Source of the DNA: Cocos nucifera
Taxonomy: Eukaryota > Streptophyta > Magnoliopsida > Arecales > Arecaceae
Direction: 5' to 3'
Assembly: GCA_006176705.1 (NCBI GenBank)
Contig: QRFJ01006073.1
Span: 1-64,000, forward strand
Length of the DNA stretch: 64,000 nt
Shown: positions 10,826-20,255 of the stretch, in pieces
Numbering within the stretch: the first letter of the stretch is position 1
Layout: each line of letters starts with the position of its first letter
The notes under the pieces: generated by a model
What the model saw: the letters and a program-made list of their open reading frames with translations, nothing else
The model's database searches: none
Told to the model about the DNA's origin: nothing
Made by a program: the position numbers and the translations under genes

Positions 10826-11359
10826 TATCTACAGGAAACAAAGGATTATGATTTGGTGTTTGGTGGACAGCCAGGAGGATTTGAAGATGGAGGTTTGACT
10901 CCTCTGGAAGGGTTTGTAGATGCAAATTATGCAAGAGATCTTGATACAAGGAGGTCTACTGCTGGATACCTCTTCTACATATATGGTGGATCAGTGTCTT
11001 GGAGATCAATCCTTCAATCAATTATGGCCTTATCTACCATAGAGGTCGAGTATATTAGAATAACGGAGGCTGCAAAGGAAGCCCTTTGGCTTAGAAAATT
11101 GATTGTTGAGTTGGGAGTGGAGTAGAGCAAGATTACACTATTCAGTGATAGTCAGAGTGCTCTGCTGTTGGCATAGAACCCAGTCTATCATACACACACA
11201 AAGCATATAGACGTGAGGTACCATAAGATTAGAAAGCTAGTGGAGGTAGGTGAAGTGAAACTGATGAATGTCCATACTAAGAAGAATCAGTCTGATGCAC
11301 TCACGAAGGTACTCCCCAAAGATAGCTTTCAGATGTGTGTGGCAAGGATGGTTTGCTGA
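10826..11359 (+). pseudogene. Copia-B RNase H
   Basis: The frame reads YLQETKDYDLVFGG, then LEGFVDANYARDLDTRRSTAGYLFYIYGGSVSWRS (10900-11010), LSTIEVEYIRITEAAKEALWLRKLIVELG (11030-11120), LFSDSQSALLLA, HTHTKHIDVRYHKIRKLVEVGEVKLMNVHTKKNQSDALTKVLP and a stop at about 11357. The order Asp-Glu-Asp is preserved. Stops near 10824, 11125 and 11176 break the frame. RNase H follows RT directly, as in all Copia elements, and the PPT/LTR lies about 45 bp downstream. Confidence 0.9.
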
Positions 11360-11514
11360 GAAGAGATAAGTTTACAAGGATTTGGAAGCACCAAGGTGGA
11401 GAATGTGAGCTCAAAAGTGGCACTCCCAAGTCTTGGGAACATGAGAAGATAGGTCAAGAGAAGATAAGAGCAAGTTGGAAGAGAAATCAATCCAGATAGC
11501 AAAGTTTAGAAACT

Positions 11515-11725
11515 AGACCGGCTCACCCTAAGACTGAGCCAACTAAGTTGGAAATTGGGTTGGCTCAATCTAGGACTGGATCGACTATGTCTTAGAGAAA
11601 AATTTAGACAAAAAGTAGCATTTTTGGATGGTTGGCATGGTACACAACTGGATCAGCTCAGTCTCAGACTGAGCCGACCTAGTCGTAGGTTAGCCGACCC
11701 AGTCTAAGACTGAGTCGGCTCAATT
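11515..11725 (+). repeat. GAGCCGACCCAGTCT motif cluster in Copia-B LTR
   Basis: At least six degenerate copies of gactgagccgacccagtct and its near-palindromic counterpart are seen. One example is the stretch from 11690 with cccagtctaagactgagtcgg. Very similar motifs occur in the LTRs of the unrelated SIRE-like element (21215-21360, 27595-27742, 30745-30920). Confidence 0.75.
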
Positions 11726-11807
11726 TTGCAGATTTGTTTTGTGTATATGGGATGTTTGGATTTTGAAAAGTTTTTCTATGAGCTTGGGGCTTGACCCTTT
11801 TGTAAAG

Positions 11808-11862
11808 TATAAATATTAGAAATAGGTCAAGATTGTATATGATGTTGAATTCATTGAATAAA
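11808..11862 (+). promoter_or_regulatory. TATA-like box and polyadenylation signal of Copia-B LTR
   Basis: A tataaata motif (11808-11815) is followed 42 bp later by AATAAA (11857-11862). This is a compact R-region layout compatible with LTR transcription start and 3' processing. It is a sequence-only assignment. Confidence 0.45.
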
Positions 11863-12059
11863 GCTCGTTTCTTACGAAAAACTCTTATGCTCTCTTTCTC
11901 TCTTTTCTCCTGAATCCATTATTTTGCTTCCACATTGATCCTAGGAGATTGTTCCCTATTACTTGGCTAATCACCAACGGCCACACCAGTTCGAGAGAGG
12001 ATAGTTTATCCCAACATAATAAGTATTTAAAAAAAATTTAAATATAATTTTAAGTATAT

Positions 12060-12330
12060 TAAAAAATTTAAAAGTTAGAAATTTTATCTCGAACTCCTGG
12101 CTTCTCCAATGTCTAACCATCACCTTCCACTAACTCAGAGGATAGTCCTATATCCAAGTAACAAGCTCTTTTGGAGTATCTCGTTGGTGCTCGAGCCATC
12201 CTCTGTGGAGCTTGACCTTATAGCCCCGGTACAACTCTCCAAACTTCTTCAGTTGGACATCTCGAGCCCTCTTATGATCTGAAAAGTCGTACCTCCTCTA
12301 CACAAAGTTATCAAAAGTCGGTTACCAAAT
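12060..12330 (-). pseudogene. CACTA-B Transposase_24-like exon
   Basis: The minus strand reads FVxRRYDFSDHKRARDVQLKK..., then FGELYRGYKVKLHR and WLEHQRDTPKELVTWI, DYPLS and WKVMVRHWRSQEFEIK. This has the layout of the plant En/Spm-associated domain (Pfam Transposase_24): a basic R.W/YK.KLH helix, then a W..L...W segment. In CACTA elements such a protein accompanies TNP2 and binds the subterminal repeats. Three stops interrupt it. The Copia-B LTR inserted just downstream. Recognition is by pattern only. Confidence 0.6.
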
Positions 12331-12379
12331 TATTCTAATCAAACAAAATATAAACATATCAAATGCATATATATAATTA

Positions 12380-12640
12380 AGATGCACTTATCCATATCTC
12401 CTCCTACACCCGGTTTCTAACACCAGCATCCATCAATCGTCAGTCTTTGGGCAATACCAAAATGATGTCGGACCACCTCATAAGCACTTTAAAAAAAAAA
12501 TGCATCTCCTGCATGGTCTCCCCTACTGGCCTCTCCTCTGCATCATACTACACCATCACTTAATGCTGGCGGTTCTACACATGCGACATGGGTATGACAC
12601 CGTGAAATACCTATTGGATGATGCACCTATAATAAAAATA
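12380..12640 (-). other. CACTA-B internal region, no clear product
   Basis: Short open stretches exist on the minus strand, including a possible exon around 12420-12600. None matches a domain I recognise. The flanks at 12330-12400 and 12630-12720 are AT-rich and look intronic. Confidence 0.3.
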
Positions 12641-12719
12641 TATTATACAAATATATAAGAGTATAAAATAATTATATAAATAAATAAATAAATAATATAA
12701 TAAAAATATATACTCACTG

Positions 12720-13010
12720 GCTATGGGATCATGTGACGTGGATGCTAGTGGAGACTTATCGGTGGGTGGAGCATGTGCCGAAGATGTGGCTGATGCTAAA
12801 GGCTCAAATGCTAGTGGAGAAGTAGATGCTAGTGGAGGAGTAGATACTGATGGTCCCTGGATAGTTGATGCAGAGGTGAATGAAGTATACTCTGCCTATG
12901 ACTCAGATACAGAGCTCCATGTAGCCCGTCGAGAGGCGGGGGTGAAAGCTAGATGGCGTTTCGGTGCCATCGTGACCTACGACGTTAATGAACATTATTT
13001 TTTTTAATCT
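12720..13010 (-). pseudogene. CACTA-B second-protein exon homologous to CACTA-A 7134-7370
   Basis: On the minus strand a frame starting MAPKRHLAFTPA-RRA continues into a Ser/Thr/Pro/Ala-rich low-complexity segment (a run of Ser-Pro-Leu-Ala-Ser-Thr repeats) up to about 12720. It is preceded by the same intron end (taatgttcattaacg) as in CACTA-A. The plus-strand frame over this interval (Gly/Ala/Asp-rich) is its shadow. The low-complexity segment is longer than in CACTA-A. No catalytic residues are visible, and the function is unknown beyond its place in the CACTA second gene. Confidence 0.5.
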
Positions 13011-13800
13011 GATAAATATATATAATATAAAAAATATTATAAATATAAAAATATTTCTAAAATGCTTAACTTTTATTACTAAATAAAATTTTATTATAAT
13101 ATTTTTAAAAAAATATATATTAAAAGTCTGCTAAATCTATATCGGATATCTATGATGAGCTCAACCAATCCATGTAGATATATTAGAAAGAACAATCATC
13201 TAGATTAACCAAAATGAACTTTTACAAACCTTAACATTGATTTTCAATGTAACATTTTCTATATACTGCTTGTTTTTCCTACTAGATACGTGCTTTGGTA
13301 AGTAATATTATTGGCAATGCTGCTTACCAGACAAATTGCAATACATAATGCAAAGGGTTTCCTTCCCCTCCAAGTGGAGTTGCACTGCATACCAGGCATT
13401 TTGGTCTATGCAATATGGAGTTTCGATGCCATCATGACCTGCAATATTAATGAACATTAACCTATATAATGTTAATGAATATTAACCTAGCTCACGACCA
13501 CCAACATGACCCAAAACTCGTCGATGGGAGTTTTCTTATCAGTCGGCATGATGCAGGACAGTCTACAATCACTGACATGGCATGGCCTAAGGCCGTCAGC
13601 ATGGCCTAGGGCCATCCACAACCATCAACATGACACGGCCCAAAGCTACTGGCATGGTCCGACCTAGAATCCATCGGCACGATCCAGAATCAACCAGCAG
13701 GAGTTCTTTTACCCACTGGCACGACCCACGATTGATGGATAATTATAAATATTATAAATATTATTATAAATATTATAAGTGATTAATAAATAATACTATA
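13010..13800 (-). other. CACTA-B region with a second copy of the exon start and a unique segment
   Basis: 13010-13150 matches CACTA-A 7360-7500 (AT-rich, with a gatttagcagacttttaatat block on the minus strand). About 13160-13425 is non-AT-rich sequence not seen elsewhere in the window. About 13425-13465 repeats the intron-end plus ATGGCATCGAAAC exon start. 13480-13740 carries irregular repeats of ggcatgg, ccgtcagcatgg and ggcacgacc. No convincing open frame is present. Confidence 0.4.
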
Positions 13801-13919
13801 AAATTAAAAAAATTATACCTATGGCTACGGAGATGGGGTTGCATCGAAAGCTACGAGGGTCGCCGATGATGGCACTAGAAGAAGACAACGACACTAGAGG
13901 TAACCTACAAAATAAGAGC

Positions 13920-13986
13920 AAGATAGTGAGATAGAGAGAGAAAGAGAAAGAGGAAAGAGAGAGAAAGAAGGGAGAGAGAGGGAGAG
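13920..13986 (+). repeat. GA-rich microsatellite
   Basis: A run of agagagag, gaaagagaa and ggagagag units marks the edge of the G-rich block. It is purine-only on the plus strand over about 60 bases. Confidence 0.8.
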
Positions 13987-14019
13987 TAGCTCGGAGGACA
14001 CCGTGTTGAGGAGGCCAGG

Positions 14020-14460
14020 GAGGGGGGTGGTGGTGCACGGTGACAAGGAGGGGCGGCCTGAGGGGTGGGGGTGGCGAGGGTTAGGGGATCGATCGGGGAG
14101 GGGTGGGGAGGGGCCAAAAGGTGGGGCATCAGAGATGGGGGACCGGGGGTGCGCGCGATGATGGGGAGGCTAGGGGGGCATGCGCGGTGATGGTGAGGGG
14201 CGGCACGGGAGGTGGGGTTGGGGATCGACGAGGATGGTGGGGGGGCCGAGAGGTGGGATGGCTGGGGTGGGCATAGTAACGGGAAGGGGGCTTGCACGGT
14301 GATGGGAGATGCGGCGATCGGGAAGGGCCGAGAGGTGAGGGCAACCAGGGATGCAAGGGCCAGGGGTGGGCACGGTGATGAGAAGGTCGAGGATGGGGGG
14401 CGAGCAGAGAGGAGGGGGGGCACCGAGAGGCGGGGGTGGTGCTAGCTGGGGAAGGAGAGG
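14020..14460 (+). other. G-rich, quadruplex-prone tract
   Basis: Many runs of three to seven G lie close together. The clearest is ggggaggggtggggagggg at 14095-14113, four G4 runs with single-base loops. The tract lies in otherwise AT-rich DNA. Confidence 0.8.
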
Positions 14461-14524
14461 GGCAGGAACTCACCGACGGTGGAGAGTAGGGAGAGCGCAT
14501 GGGAGAGAAAACCCAAATTAAAGA

Positions 14525-14640
14525 TTTTAATCTAACCTACGACAGCGATTTTTGAACCACTGCTCTAGCTCTATGGCAGCGATTTTTCAACCCCTACCAT
14601 AGATCTATAGTAGCAATTTTCAGTAACCGTTGCCATAGGT
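14525..14640 (-). repeat. CACTA-B inner subterminal repeats
   Basis: Three units of the type ctatggcagcgatttttcaaccnctnccatag occur, the same family as in CACTA-A 7545-7935 and at 15642-15935. Confidence 0.75.
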
Positions 14641-14649
14641 TAGAAATTA

Positions 14650-15641
14650 ATTTTTTATACTTTTGCTATAAATATTATATAATTTTAAAATTTAATGTCC
14701 ATCTTTATCTTTCATTATTTAAATAATTATTATTAGAGTATTGTCACAAAAGATCACCTCGATCCGATGGCCCTAGCTTCATCATTCAAAAAAAATTGAT
14801 TTCAACAACTATGAACGACGATATGATGATCTAATAGATGGAGACCTCCGACGGATTCAAAAATCTGCAATGATGATCTCAATGATATTTATAGTATACT
14901 ATCAAAGTTTTACTTCAATCGAATATGATTATCATGGTCATTTTAGTATGGAATGATTTCGATCATTAAATTAGAAATAAGCGATCAAAGGACTAAACGA
15001 CGTTTGATTATGAGATAATTTTTAGTTAAATGATCTTTGCTATAATTTAATAGTTTTATAAGATGATGATCATAAAATTCAAATTATTTTATATGAACTA
15101 TTCACGTTAAGCAGATCTTATAAAAACATGAGCATAACTACCAATGGAGTTTAAGAATGATTATCAAGCAATATATAGTTTTGGATCGTTCTTAGATCCA
15201 CGAGTTAAATTTTATGATCACCACCATAAAAATGATTAAATTAGTAGCCAAGATTATTTATGAAAAAAATTATCTCATAATTGAATGTCGTCTGGCACTT
15301 TGATTACTTGTTTATTATTTAACGATCGAAATTATGCTGTACTAAATTAACCAAGATAATGATATTTGATTGAAGTAAAACTTTGATAGTATGCTACAAA
15401 TATTATTGAGATCATCATTGTAGATTTTTGGACTGGTCAGAGGTCTTCATCAATCAAATCATCGCATCATCGTTCGTAATCATCGAAATCAAATTTTTTT
15501 TGATCAATGAAACTAGAGCCATCGGATCGAGGCAACCTTTTATGATGATACTCTAATGATAATTATTTAGATAATGAATGATGAAGATGGATATTAAATT
15601 TTAAAATTATATGATATTAGAATAAAAATATGAAAAAAATA
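14650..15641. repeat. Long inverted repeat (hairpin) with arms of about 440 bp
   Basis: The left arm (about 14650-15087) is the imperfect reverse complement of the right arm (about 15203-15641). Paired landmarks include aattttaaaatttaatgtccatc against gatattaaattttaaaatt, cctcgatccgatggccctag against ctagagccatcggatcgagg, tatcaaagttttacttcaat against attgaagtaaaactttgata, and gatgatcataaaatt against aattttatgatcacc. Identity looks around 80 percent or more. The loop is about 115 bp. No ORF is present. It lies between two sets of CACTA subterminal repeats. Confidence 0.85.
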
Positions 15642-15947
15642 TATAGCAGCAGTTATGCTAAACTGTTGCCATAGATCTAGCCTATTGCAGTGGTTATTCC
15701 AAACCGCTATTATAGATTTGATCTATAGCAGTGTTCTTTGTAACCGCCATCATAGGTCGGATCTATGGCAGTAGTTCTTAGTAACCACTGTCATAGGTTG
15801 GACCTATGGCAGCGATTCTTTTTAACCACTACTATAGGTCGGATCTATGGCAGCAGTTTCTTTTAATTGCTACCATAAATTCTATTATAGTGGTTTCGAA
15901 AACCACTACTATAGTATGCACTATCATAGATCCTTTTTGTAGTAGTG
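15642..15947 (-). repeat. CACTA-B outer subterminal repeats and terminus
   Basis: Seven or so units of ctatggcagnggttctttnnaaccnctnccatag type occur. The end tcctttttgtagtagtg is the inverse of CACTACTACAAAAAGGA. This is the intact form of the terminus seen with one mismatch in CACTA-A. Confidence 0.85.
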
Positions 15948-16335
15948 TGACCTAAGTAGGCCGCTAAAAGTTTGACCAACTAGTCTACTTCTTAACTCGC
16001 TACATTTGTTAGTAAATACTTCTAACTTTTATTATATTTTCTAATCTATCTTGCTCAAGATTTTCTTTCTTGATACATGATTTTTTTTTTTTTACCCCCC
16101 AACTTAATCAACATTGTATCAATAGAAAAAGGAAAAGTAAAGGATGCAATAAGGGACAAGAAAGAATACACCTAATTTAGTCCAGATTAGTTCTTTAAAA
16201 TTTTACAAACTAGCTCAAGCTCTCCTCTATTTTTCTCTGCAAAATTGAAAACACACACCAGAGCCATAAAAGAGCAATAAGAAACTATGAAAAATAAAAG
16301 AAAAAGATCAAAAATAAAAGAAAAGAAATAACCTA
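15948..16335 (-). other. Athila-1 3' untranslated region, no gene
   Basis: This AT-rich stretch carries no open frame. On the minus strand it contains ttaagttggggggtaaaaaaa (near 16090-16112). A G-run of this kind is common in the 3' region of Athila elements, so I read it as the region between the deleted pol and the lost 3' LTR. Confidence 0.5.
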
Positions 16336-17115
16336 TTTAGTGGTTTTAATTTATAGTCTTCAGCTTGACTTTCTTGGAGCTCTAAGCTGGATCAATCCGG
16401 CACCACTTCAATAGGTGTACTTATATTTTTAGCTGAACCATCATGTGATTGGATAGTATAAATTTTAATAGGGTCCTCAAATTTGCTTTCTAAAGAATAC
16501 TTATGTATTGATTTATCAATAATATCAACTCAAAAATAATTTTGATTACCTTTAGAATGTTTAATATCTTTAAAAACATTAAAGGTAACTTGTTCATCTT
16601 GGACTCTAAGAATTAATTTTTCTTATTGAACATCTATTAAAGCTCCTCCAGTAGCTAAAAAGGATCTTCCTAAGATAAGAGGTACATCATAATCTTCTTC
16701 CATGTCTAGAATAATAAAATCAATGGGGAAAATAAATTTAGTTATCTTTATCAAGACATCCTCCACTATACCTCTTGGATATTTAATGGATCTATTTGCT
16801 AACTGAAGAGTAATAGTGGTAGATTTTGGTTCTCCAAGACCTAGCTTCCTAAAAATAGAGAAAGGCATGAGATTAATACTTGCTCCTAAATCATATAAAA
16901 TTTTATCAAAACTATAATGACCAATAATGCAAGGAATAGTAAAACTTTCTGGATCTTTTAGTTTCTTTGGTAATTTGTTTTGAAGTATTGCTGAGCATTC
17001 CTTATTTAAATTGACTATCTCATGCTCCTTCAGCTTCTTCTTATTGGTTAGGATTCCATTAAGAAATTTAGCATACCTGGGCATCTGAGTGATAGCATCT
17101 ACAAAATGAATATTA
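16336..17115 (-). pseudogene. Athila-1 aspartic protease and flanking linker
   Basis: The open frame 17084-16623 encodes PRYAKFLNGILTNKKKL-E, NKECSAILQNKLPKKLKDPESFTIPCIIG, then the active site YDLGASINLMPFSIFRKLGLGEPK, TTITLQLANRSIKYPRGIVEDVLIKI, FPIDFIILDMEEDYDVPLILGRSFLATGGALIDV. This is a typical retropepsin of Athila-type gypsy elements, with the DLGAS catalytic loop and the ILGR-FLAT segment intact. It would cut Gag-Pol. Downstream of a stop at 16620 the linker toward RT fades (PIEVVPD, LELQESQAEDYKLKPLN), and at about 16335 the sequence jumps to untranslated 3' sequence. Pol is therefore deleted here. Confidence 0.9.
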
Positions 17116-18631
17116 ATATGTAAATTCTTTAAAGTACTGAAAAAGTTAGAAAATTCCTTATCTGGATGTCATATTTGTCTCTTTGGGAATGGTAATGGCA
17201 ATTCATAGGGCTTCACATTTGGATCGGCAAACTTTATACCTAGAGACCATCCATCTACTGGTTGTTTTGGTGATTGATGAATTTTAGTTGATGGTTCCTT
17301 ATTTATAGTTTCTTCTTTAGTCTTTTTATCCTGATGTAGCTCCTCCAACTCTTTACCACTGTTTAGGATGATGGCACTGACTTGCTCCCTTGGATTAGTC
17401 TCCATGTTGCTAGGTAAGGATCCCTATGGTCTTCCAAAGATTATTTTTGCCCTTTGACCTACTTGCATCTCCAAGTTTCAAATTGCTGCTACTTGGTCCT
17501 GCCTAAACTTGGTTTCAGATTTTGTATGACCGCTTCTTGGTTTTGTATGAATTTGGTCTCCAAGTTTCTCATAGCTGTTTCTTGATTTTGCATAAATTTA
17601 ATCTTCAGGTCCTTCATGTTGGGCTTCTTTTTAGGTACTTGGAATCCTAAGGTTGGAGTAGGTATTATTTTGCTGTGGCCTGAAAAAATTACTAAGATAG
17701 TTAGCTATATCAAAGGCTTTAGCAAAGGGATTACCTATCTGGTAGTCGCTTGTATCATATCCTCCTCCACACAGCTCACATGTGATGCTTTGAACATGCA
17801 TAGCTGATCCCTTCATATTGTTGACTTTAGCTCTAAGGGCTGCAATCTTAGCTAATAAGGCTGGAATACAATCTACTCCTTGCACAGCTGCTAGTCTTCT
17901 CGACATCATGCGATCTATTTGCCACTGGTAGTTATTTGATGCCATCTCATCAATCAAATCAAAGGCTTTCTCCTTCATTTTTTAATTAATGGTACCTCCT
18001 ATTGCTGCATCAATCATAGAATGATTAGTAGAAGATAAACCATTATAAAAAATTTATACTCGAAGCCATACGGATAATTGATGATGTGGACATCTCCTCA
18101 GCAGTTCCTTAAAATGCTCCTAAGCCTCATACAGTGTCTCCATCTCCATCTACACAAAAGAAGTAATATCATTATGTATCTTTGCAGTCTTAGAAGGTGG
18201 AAAATATTTAGCTAAGAATTTTTAGACTAGACATCCTAAGTAGTGATAAAACCCATAGAAAGAAAATGAAGCCAACTTTTAGCTTTATCCCATAAAGAAA
18301 AAGAAAATATCCTTAATCTAATAGTGTCATCCGTCACTCCATTAATTTTAAAAATATCATAGAGTTCAAGAAAATTAGAAATATGGACATTCGAATCATC
18401 CTTCACGTGTCCACAAAATTGGACCATTGATTGAATCATCTGGATCAACACCGATTTTATTTCAAAATTATTTGCTCACATAGGTGGTTTCCTAATGCTC
18501 GAAGCTGCATTGGCTATAGATGGTGTGATATAATCAGTTAATAGATGATGTGCCACTCGAATAGCTTCTTGTCGTCCCTCTACTGCCATATCTAATGCCA
18601 GATTGATATCGTTAGGACCTTCGGCTACCAT
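17116..18631 (-). pseudogene. Athila-1 gag
   Basis: The minus-strand gag starts near 18631 (MVAEGPNDINLALDMAVEG). The capsid-like block follows (18451-18236: LIQMIQSMVQFCGHVKDD, HISNFLELYDIFKINGVTDDTIRLRIFSFSLWDKAKSWLHFL), then about 240 bp of frameshifted gag. The 17978-17631 frame carries KAFDLIDEMASNNYQWQ, LLAKIAALRAKVNNMK and a knuckle-like CELCGGGYDTSDY. A Lys/Glu-rich linker (17405-17169) leads into protease. The motifs match Athila-type gag (structural protein of the virus-like particle). Stops near 18236 and 17980 and frameshifts break it. Confidence 0.88.
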
Positions 18632-18819
18632 GTTTCTTATCTAATTTAATCTTCTGATTGTCCTCTCTATTTCTAGATCAAAAGATAGTAGGTCACTATG
18701 TGTAGTGCATGTCATGCACTGAACATGCACTTAAAAATAAAATAATAATAATAATTAAAAATAAAATTCTAAAGTAAAGTAAGGATCAAGATTTTAATAT
18801 TATTTTAGTCATAATCTTC

Positions 18820-18838
18820 GGCAACGGTGCCAAAAACT
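18820..18838 (-). other. Athila-1 primer-binding site
   Basis: The minus strand reads agtttttggcaccgttgcc, next to the LTR end GCACGCATCA. It is one base off the TGGCGCCGTTGCC core widely seen at the primer site of Athila-type elements. The interval 18632-18819 between it and gag has no ORF and serves as the leader. Confidence 0.85.
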
Positions 18839-20250
18839 TGATGCGTGCAAATCTATTGCTATGGCAAGTGCACTAGTCGATCAAGTAATAAAGTATGTGA
18901 GTAGAGTATCATTCCTAGAGGATTGAAAAATAAGTATTGAAAAATTCTTTCCTAGACTTTATTTAGAGAATCGATTTATAAGAAGAAAAGAAAATAAGAA
19001 TAAATAAAAAAATAATTAATAAATTGCAAGAAGATAAAAAGGGTATAATTATTAGGATTGAATTCAAGAGTAGTAGGATATTAAGGCAATTAGTTCACCA
19101 ACTCAATCAATACAATATTCAAGTAATCATGCAAATTAGGTTAATTTTATTTCATGTGACGGTGGAGTCTCCTAGGATATTCACTATCCTTTGATCCAGG
19201 CATAACAAAACTATTGATATTTATTAACTATCCTTTGGTCTAGGTATAATTTAAATAAATATCGATGCATTAATTTTTATCAAACTTTTAATTAAAATAT
19301 GCTGCATCCAAAGCATACTAAAACTCCTGCATACATATGAATCTTAATTCGATTCAAAATACATGGTACATAAATCAAGAAGCAATAACATAGACATACT
19401 TGATCCGTATCATCTATGTTCATCAAAATAATTAGAAGATGGCCAGTAATCTAAAAGCATTAAGCATAGATTTATATACTCCTCATGAACAAAATAATAC
19501 TAAAATTCAATTATACTAAATATTGCATCAAAAGAGTGGCTACACCTTAGCTTTAGTAAAAAAAAATTTAGTTCATGTTAAAAAGAATAAAAATAGCAAA
19601 TAAAATAAAAAGCATGAGAAAATCAAAACAAATAATTGCTTATTGCTGAATTTTACCATCAGTTGCTCTTGGCGTGGAGAATTCGATGAAGAAAAACCAC
19701 TGGTAAATGTGCTGGTCATCAGAAGAAGAAAGGAAGAAGAGAGAAAAGAAGGGCTTTCTCTCGTTTTGATCACAAACCTCTCCTTTATTCCTAGACTTCT
19801 CTAAAAAATTCTCTATTTTCTCTCTATTTTTCCTTCGATTCCTCCCTCTCTGTTCTCTGTCTCTCTACCTCTCCCCAAAACTAAACTCTCCCAGGTTCTC
19901 GTTTCTCTCAGCAGCAGGCTTTAAATAGCCTAGAGGGTGAGTTTTGATCGAAATCCTTTTAGAAACTAGGTTTAAAATGGTCATCAAGTTTTTTTAATTA
20001 TGTTTAAGTGGATATTTTTTAAATTAATTTAAAAATAAAATAAATAATAAAAAAAAAAAAAGAGATTTAAGGTTAGGATTGATCTCACTAAATAAAATTT
20101 GAAGCTTCCTCCTTGTCCTATTTTTTTTTTTTGTTCCTTTTTCTTTTTTCCTTTTTTCTACAAAATAAACAAAAAAAGTTAGTATGCAAAAAAAAATAAA
20201 AATTATTTATAATTTATTTATAAAAAATTAAAAAAATAAAAAATTTAACA
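18839..20250 (-). repeat. Athila-1 5' LTR (about 1.4 kb)
   Basis: The inner end (plus-strand TGATGCGTGC at 18839) is fixed by the primer-binding site. The outer end is set at 20250, where the minus strand starts TGTTAAATTT directly against the next element's primer-binding region. That choice is likely but not confirmed, because the partner LTR is missing. The typical cttctaggaatgatactc-like block lies near 18905-18925. A minus-strand frame at 19773-19573 is short and unsupported. Confidence 0.65.
19918..19928 (-). promoter_or_regulatory. TATA box candidate of Athila-1 LTR
   Basis: On the minus strand, ctatttaaag is followed by a pyrimidine-rich leader (19900-19790 on the plus strand). This suits an LTR promoter transcribing gag to the left. 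Confidence 0.45.
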
Positions 20251-20255
20251 TCCGT

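Larger units (their letters stand above)
7951..12016 (+). mobile_element. Copia-B, Tork/TNT1-like LTR retrotransposon, right part
   Basis: Gag zinc knuckle, protease, integrase, RT, RNase H, polypurine tract and 3' LTR follow in Copia order. The element begins abruptly at the CACTA-A terminus, so its 5' LTR and most of gag should lie left of CACTA-A, outside the window. After the LTR the bases TAATA (12017-12021) would be its target duplication in CACTA-B. Confidence 0.85.
11404..12016 (+). repeat. Copia-B 3' LTR (613 bp)
   Basis: It starts TGTGAGCTCA after the purine-rich tract aaggtggagaa and ends ATCCCAACA. Inside it are a TATA-like motif at 11808-11815 and an AATAAA at 11857-11862. It also contains several copies of a motif such as ctgagccgaccyagtct, in direct and inverted orientation, at 11515-11725. 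The other LTR is not in the window, so the boundaries rest on the TG...CA ends and the position of the tract. Confidence 0.75.
13905..14500 (-). pseudogene. CACTA-B Pro-rich first-exon-like ORF in a GC-rich block
   Basis: Several overlapping minus-strand frames (from ATG at 14500, 14423 or 14373) all encode Pro/Ser/Ala/His-rich low-complexity protein with no domain. The block lies just inside the subterminal repeats, where the first exon of a CACTA gene would be. A translated exon is therefore possible, but all frames look alike because of base composition, so the true frame is uncertain. The plus strand is strongly G-rich. A (GA)n-like simple repeat occupies about 13920-13986. It may be leader sequence rather than protein coding. 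Confidence 0.3.
12017..15947 (-). mobile_element. CACTA-B transposon, 5' part, minus strand
   Basis: Read on the minus strand, the element starts at 15947 with CACTACTACAAAAAGGATC. It continues through subterminal repeats (15642-15935), a long hairpin (14650-15641), more subterminal repeats (14525-14640), a GC-rich Pro-coding block (13905-14500) and exons of a CACTA second protein (13010-12720 and 12330-12060). It is cut at 12016 by the Copia-B LTR, so its 3' part lies outside the window. TGA at 15948-15950 would be the 3-bp target duplication in Athila-1. Confidence 0.7.
15948..20250 (-). mobile_element. Athila-1, deleted Athila-like gypsy, minus strand
   Basis: From right to left on the minus strand the order is: 5' LTR (20250-18839), primer-binding site (18838-18820), gag (18631 to about 17150), protease (about 17110-16380), then a non-coding 3' region (16335-15948). 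RT, RNase H and integrase are missing. CACTA-B interrupts the left side, so the 3' LTR is outside the window. Confidence 0.75.

Noticed and set aside
12723..13007. Plus-strand Gly/Ala/Asp-rich ORF of 94 codons
   Set aside because: The minus strand carries the exon homologous to CACTA-A, so this frame is its complement.
14129..14500. Pro-rich protein as a genuine host gene (for example an extensin)
   Set aside because: All frames give Pro-rich sequence because of base composition. There is no signal peptide or Ser-Pro4 repeat, and the block lies inside CACTA termini.
14525..15947. An independent MITE spanning both subterminal repeat sets and the hairpin
   Set aside because: No CACTACTAC terminus or target duplication is present at the left side near 14525, so it is better treated as the 5' end of CACTA-B.
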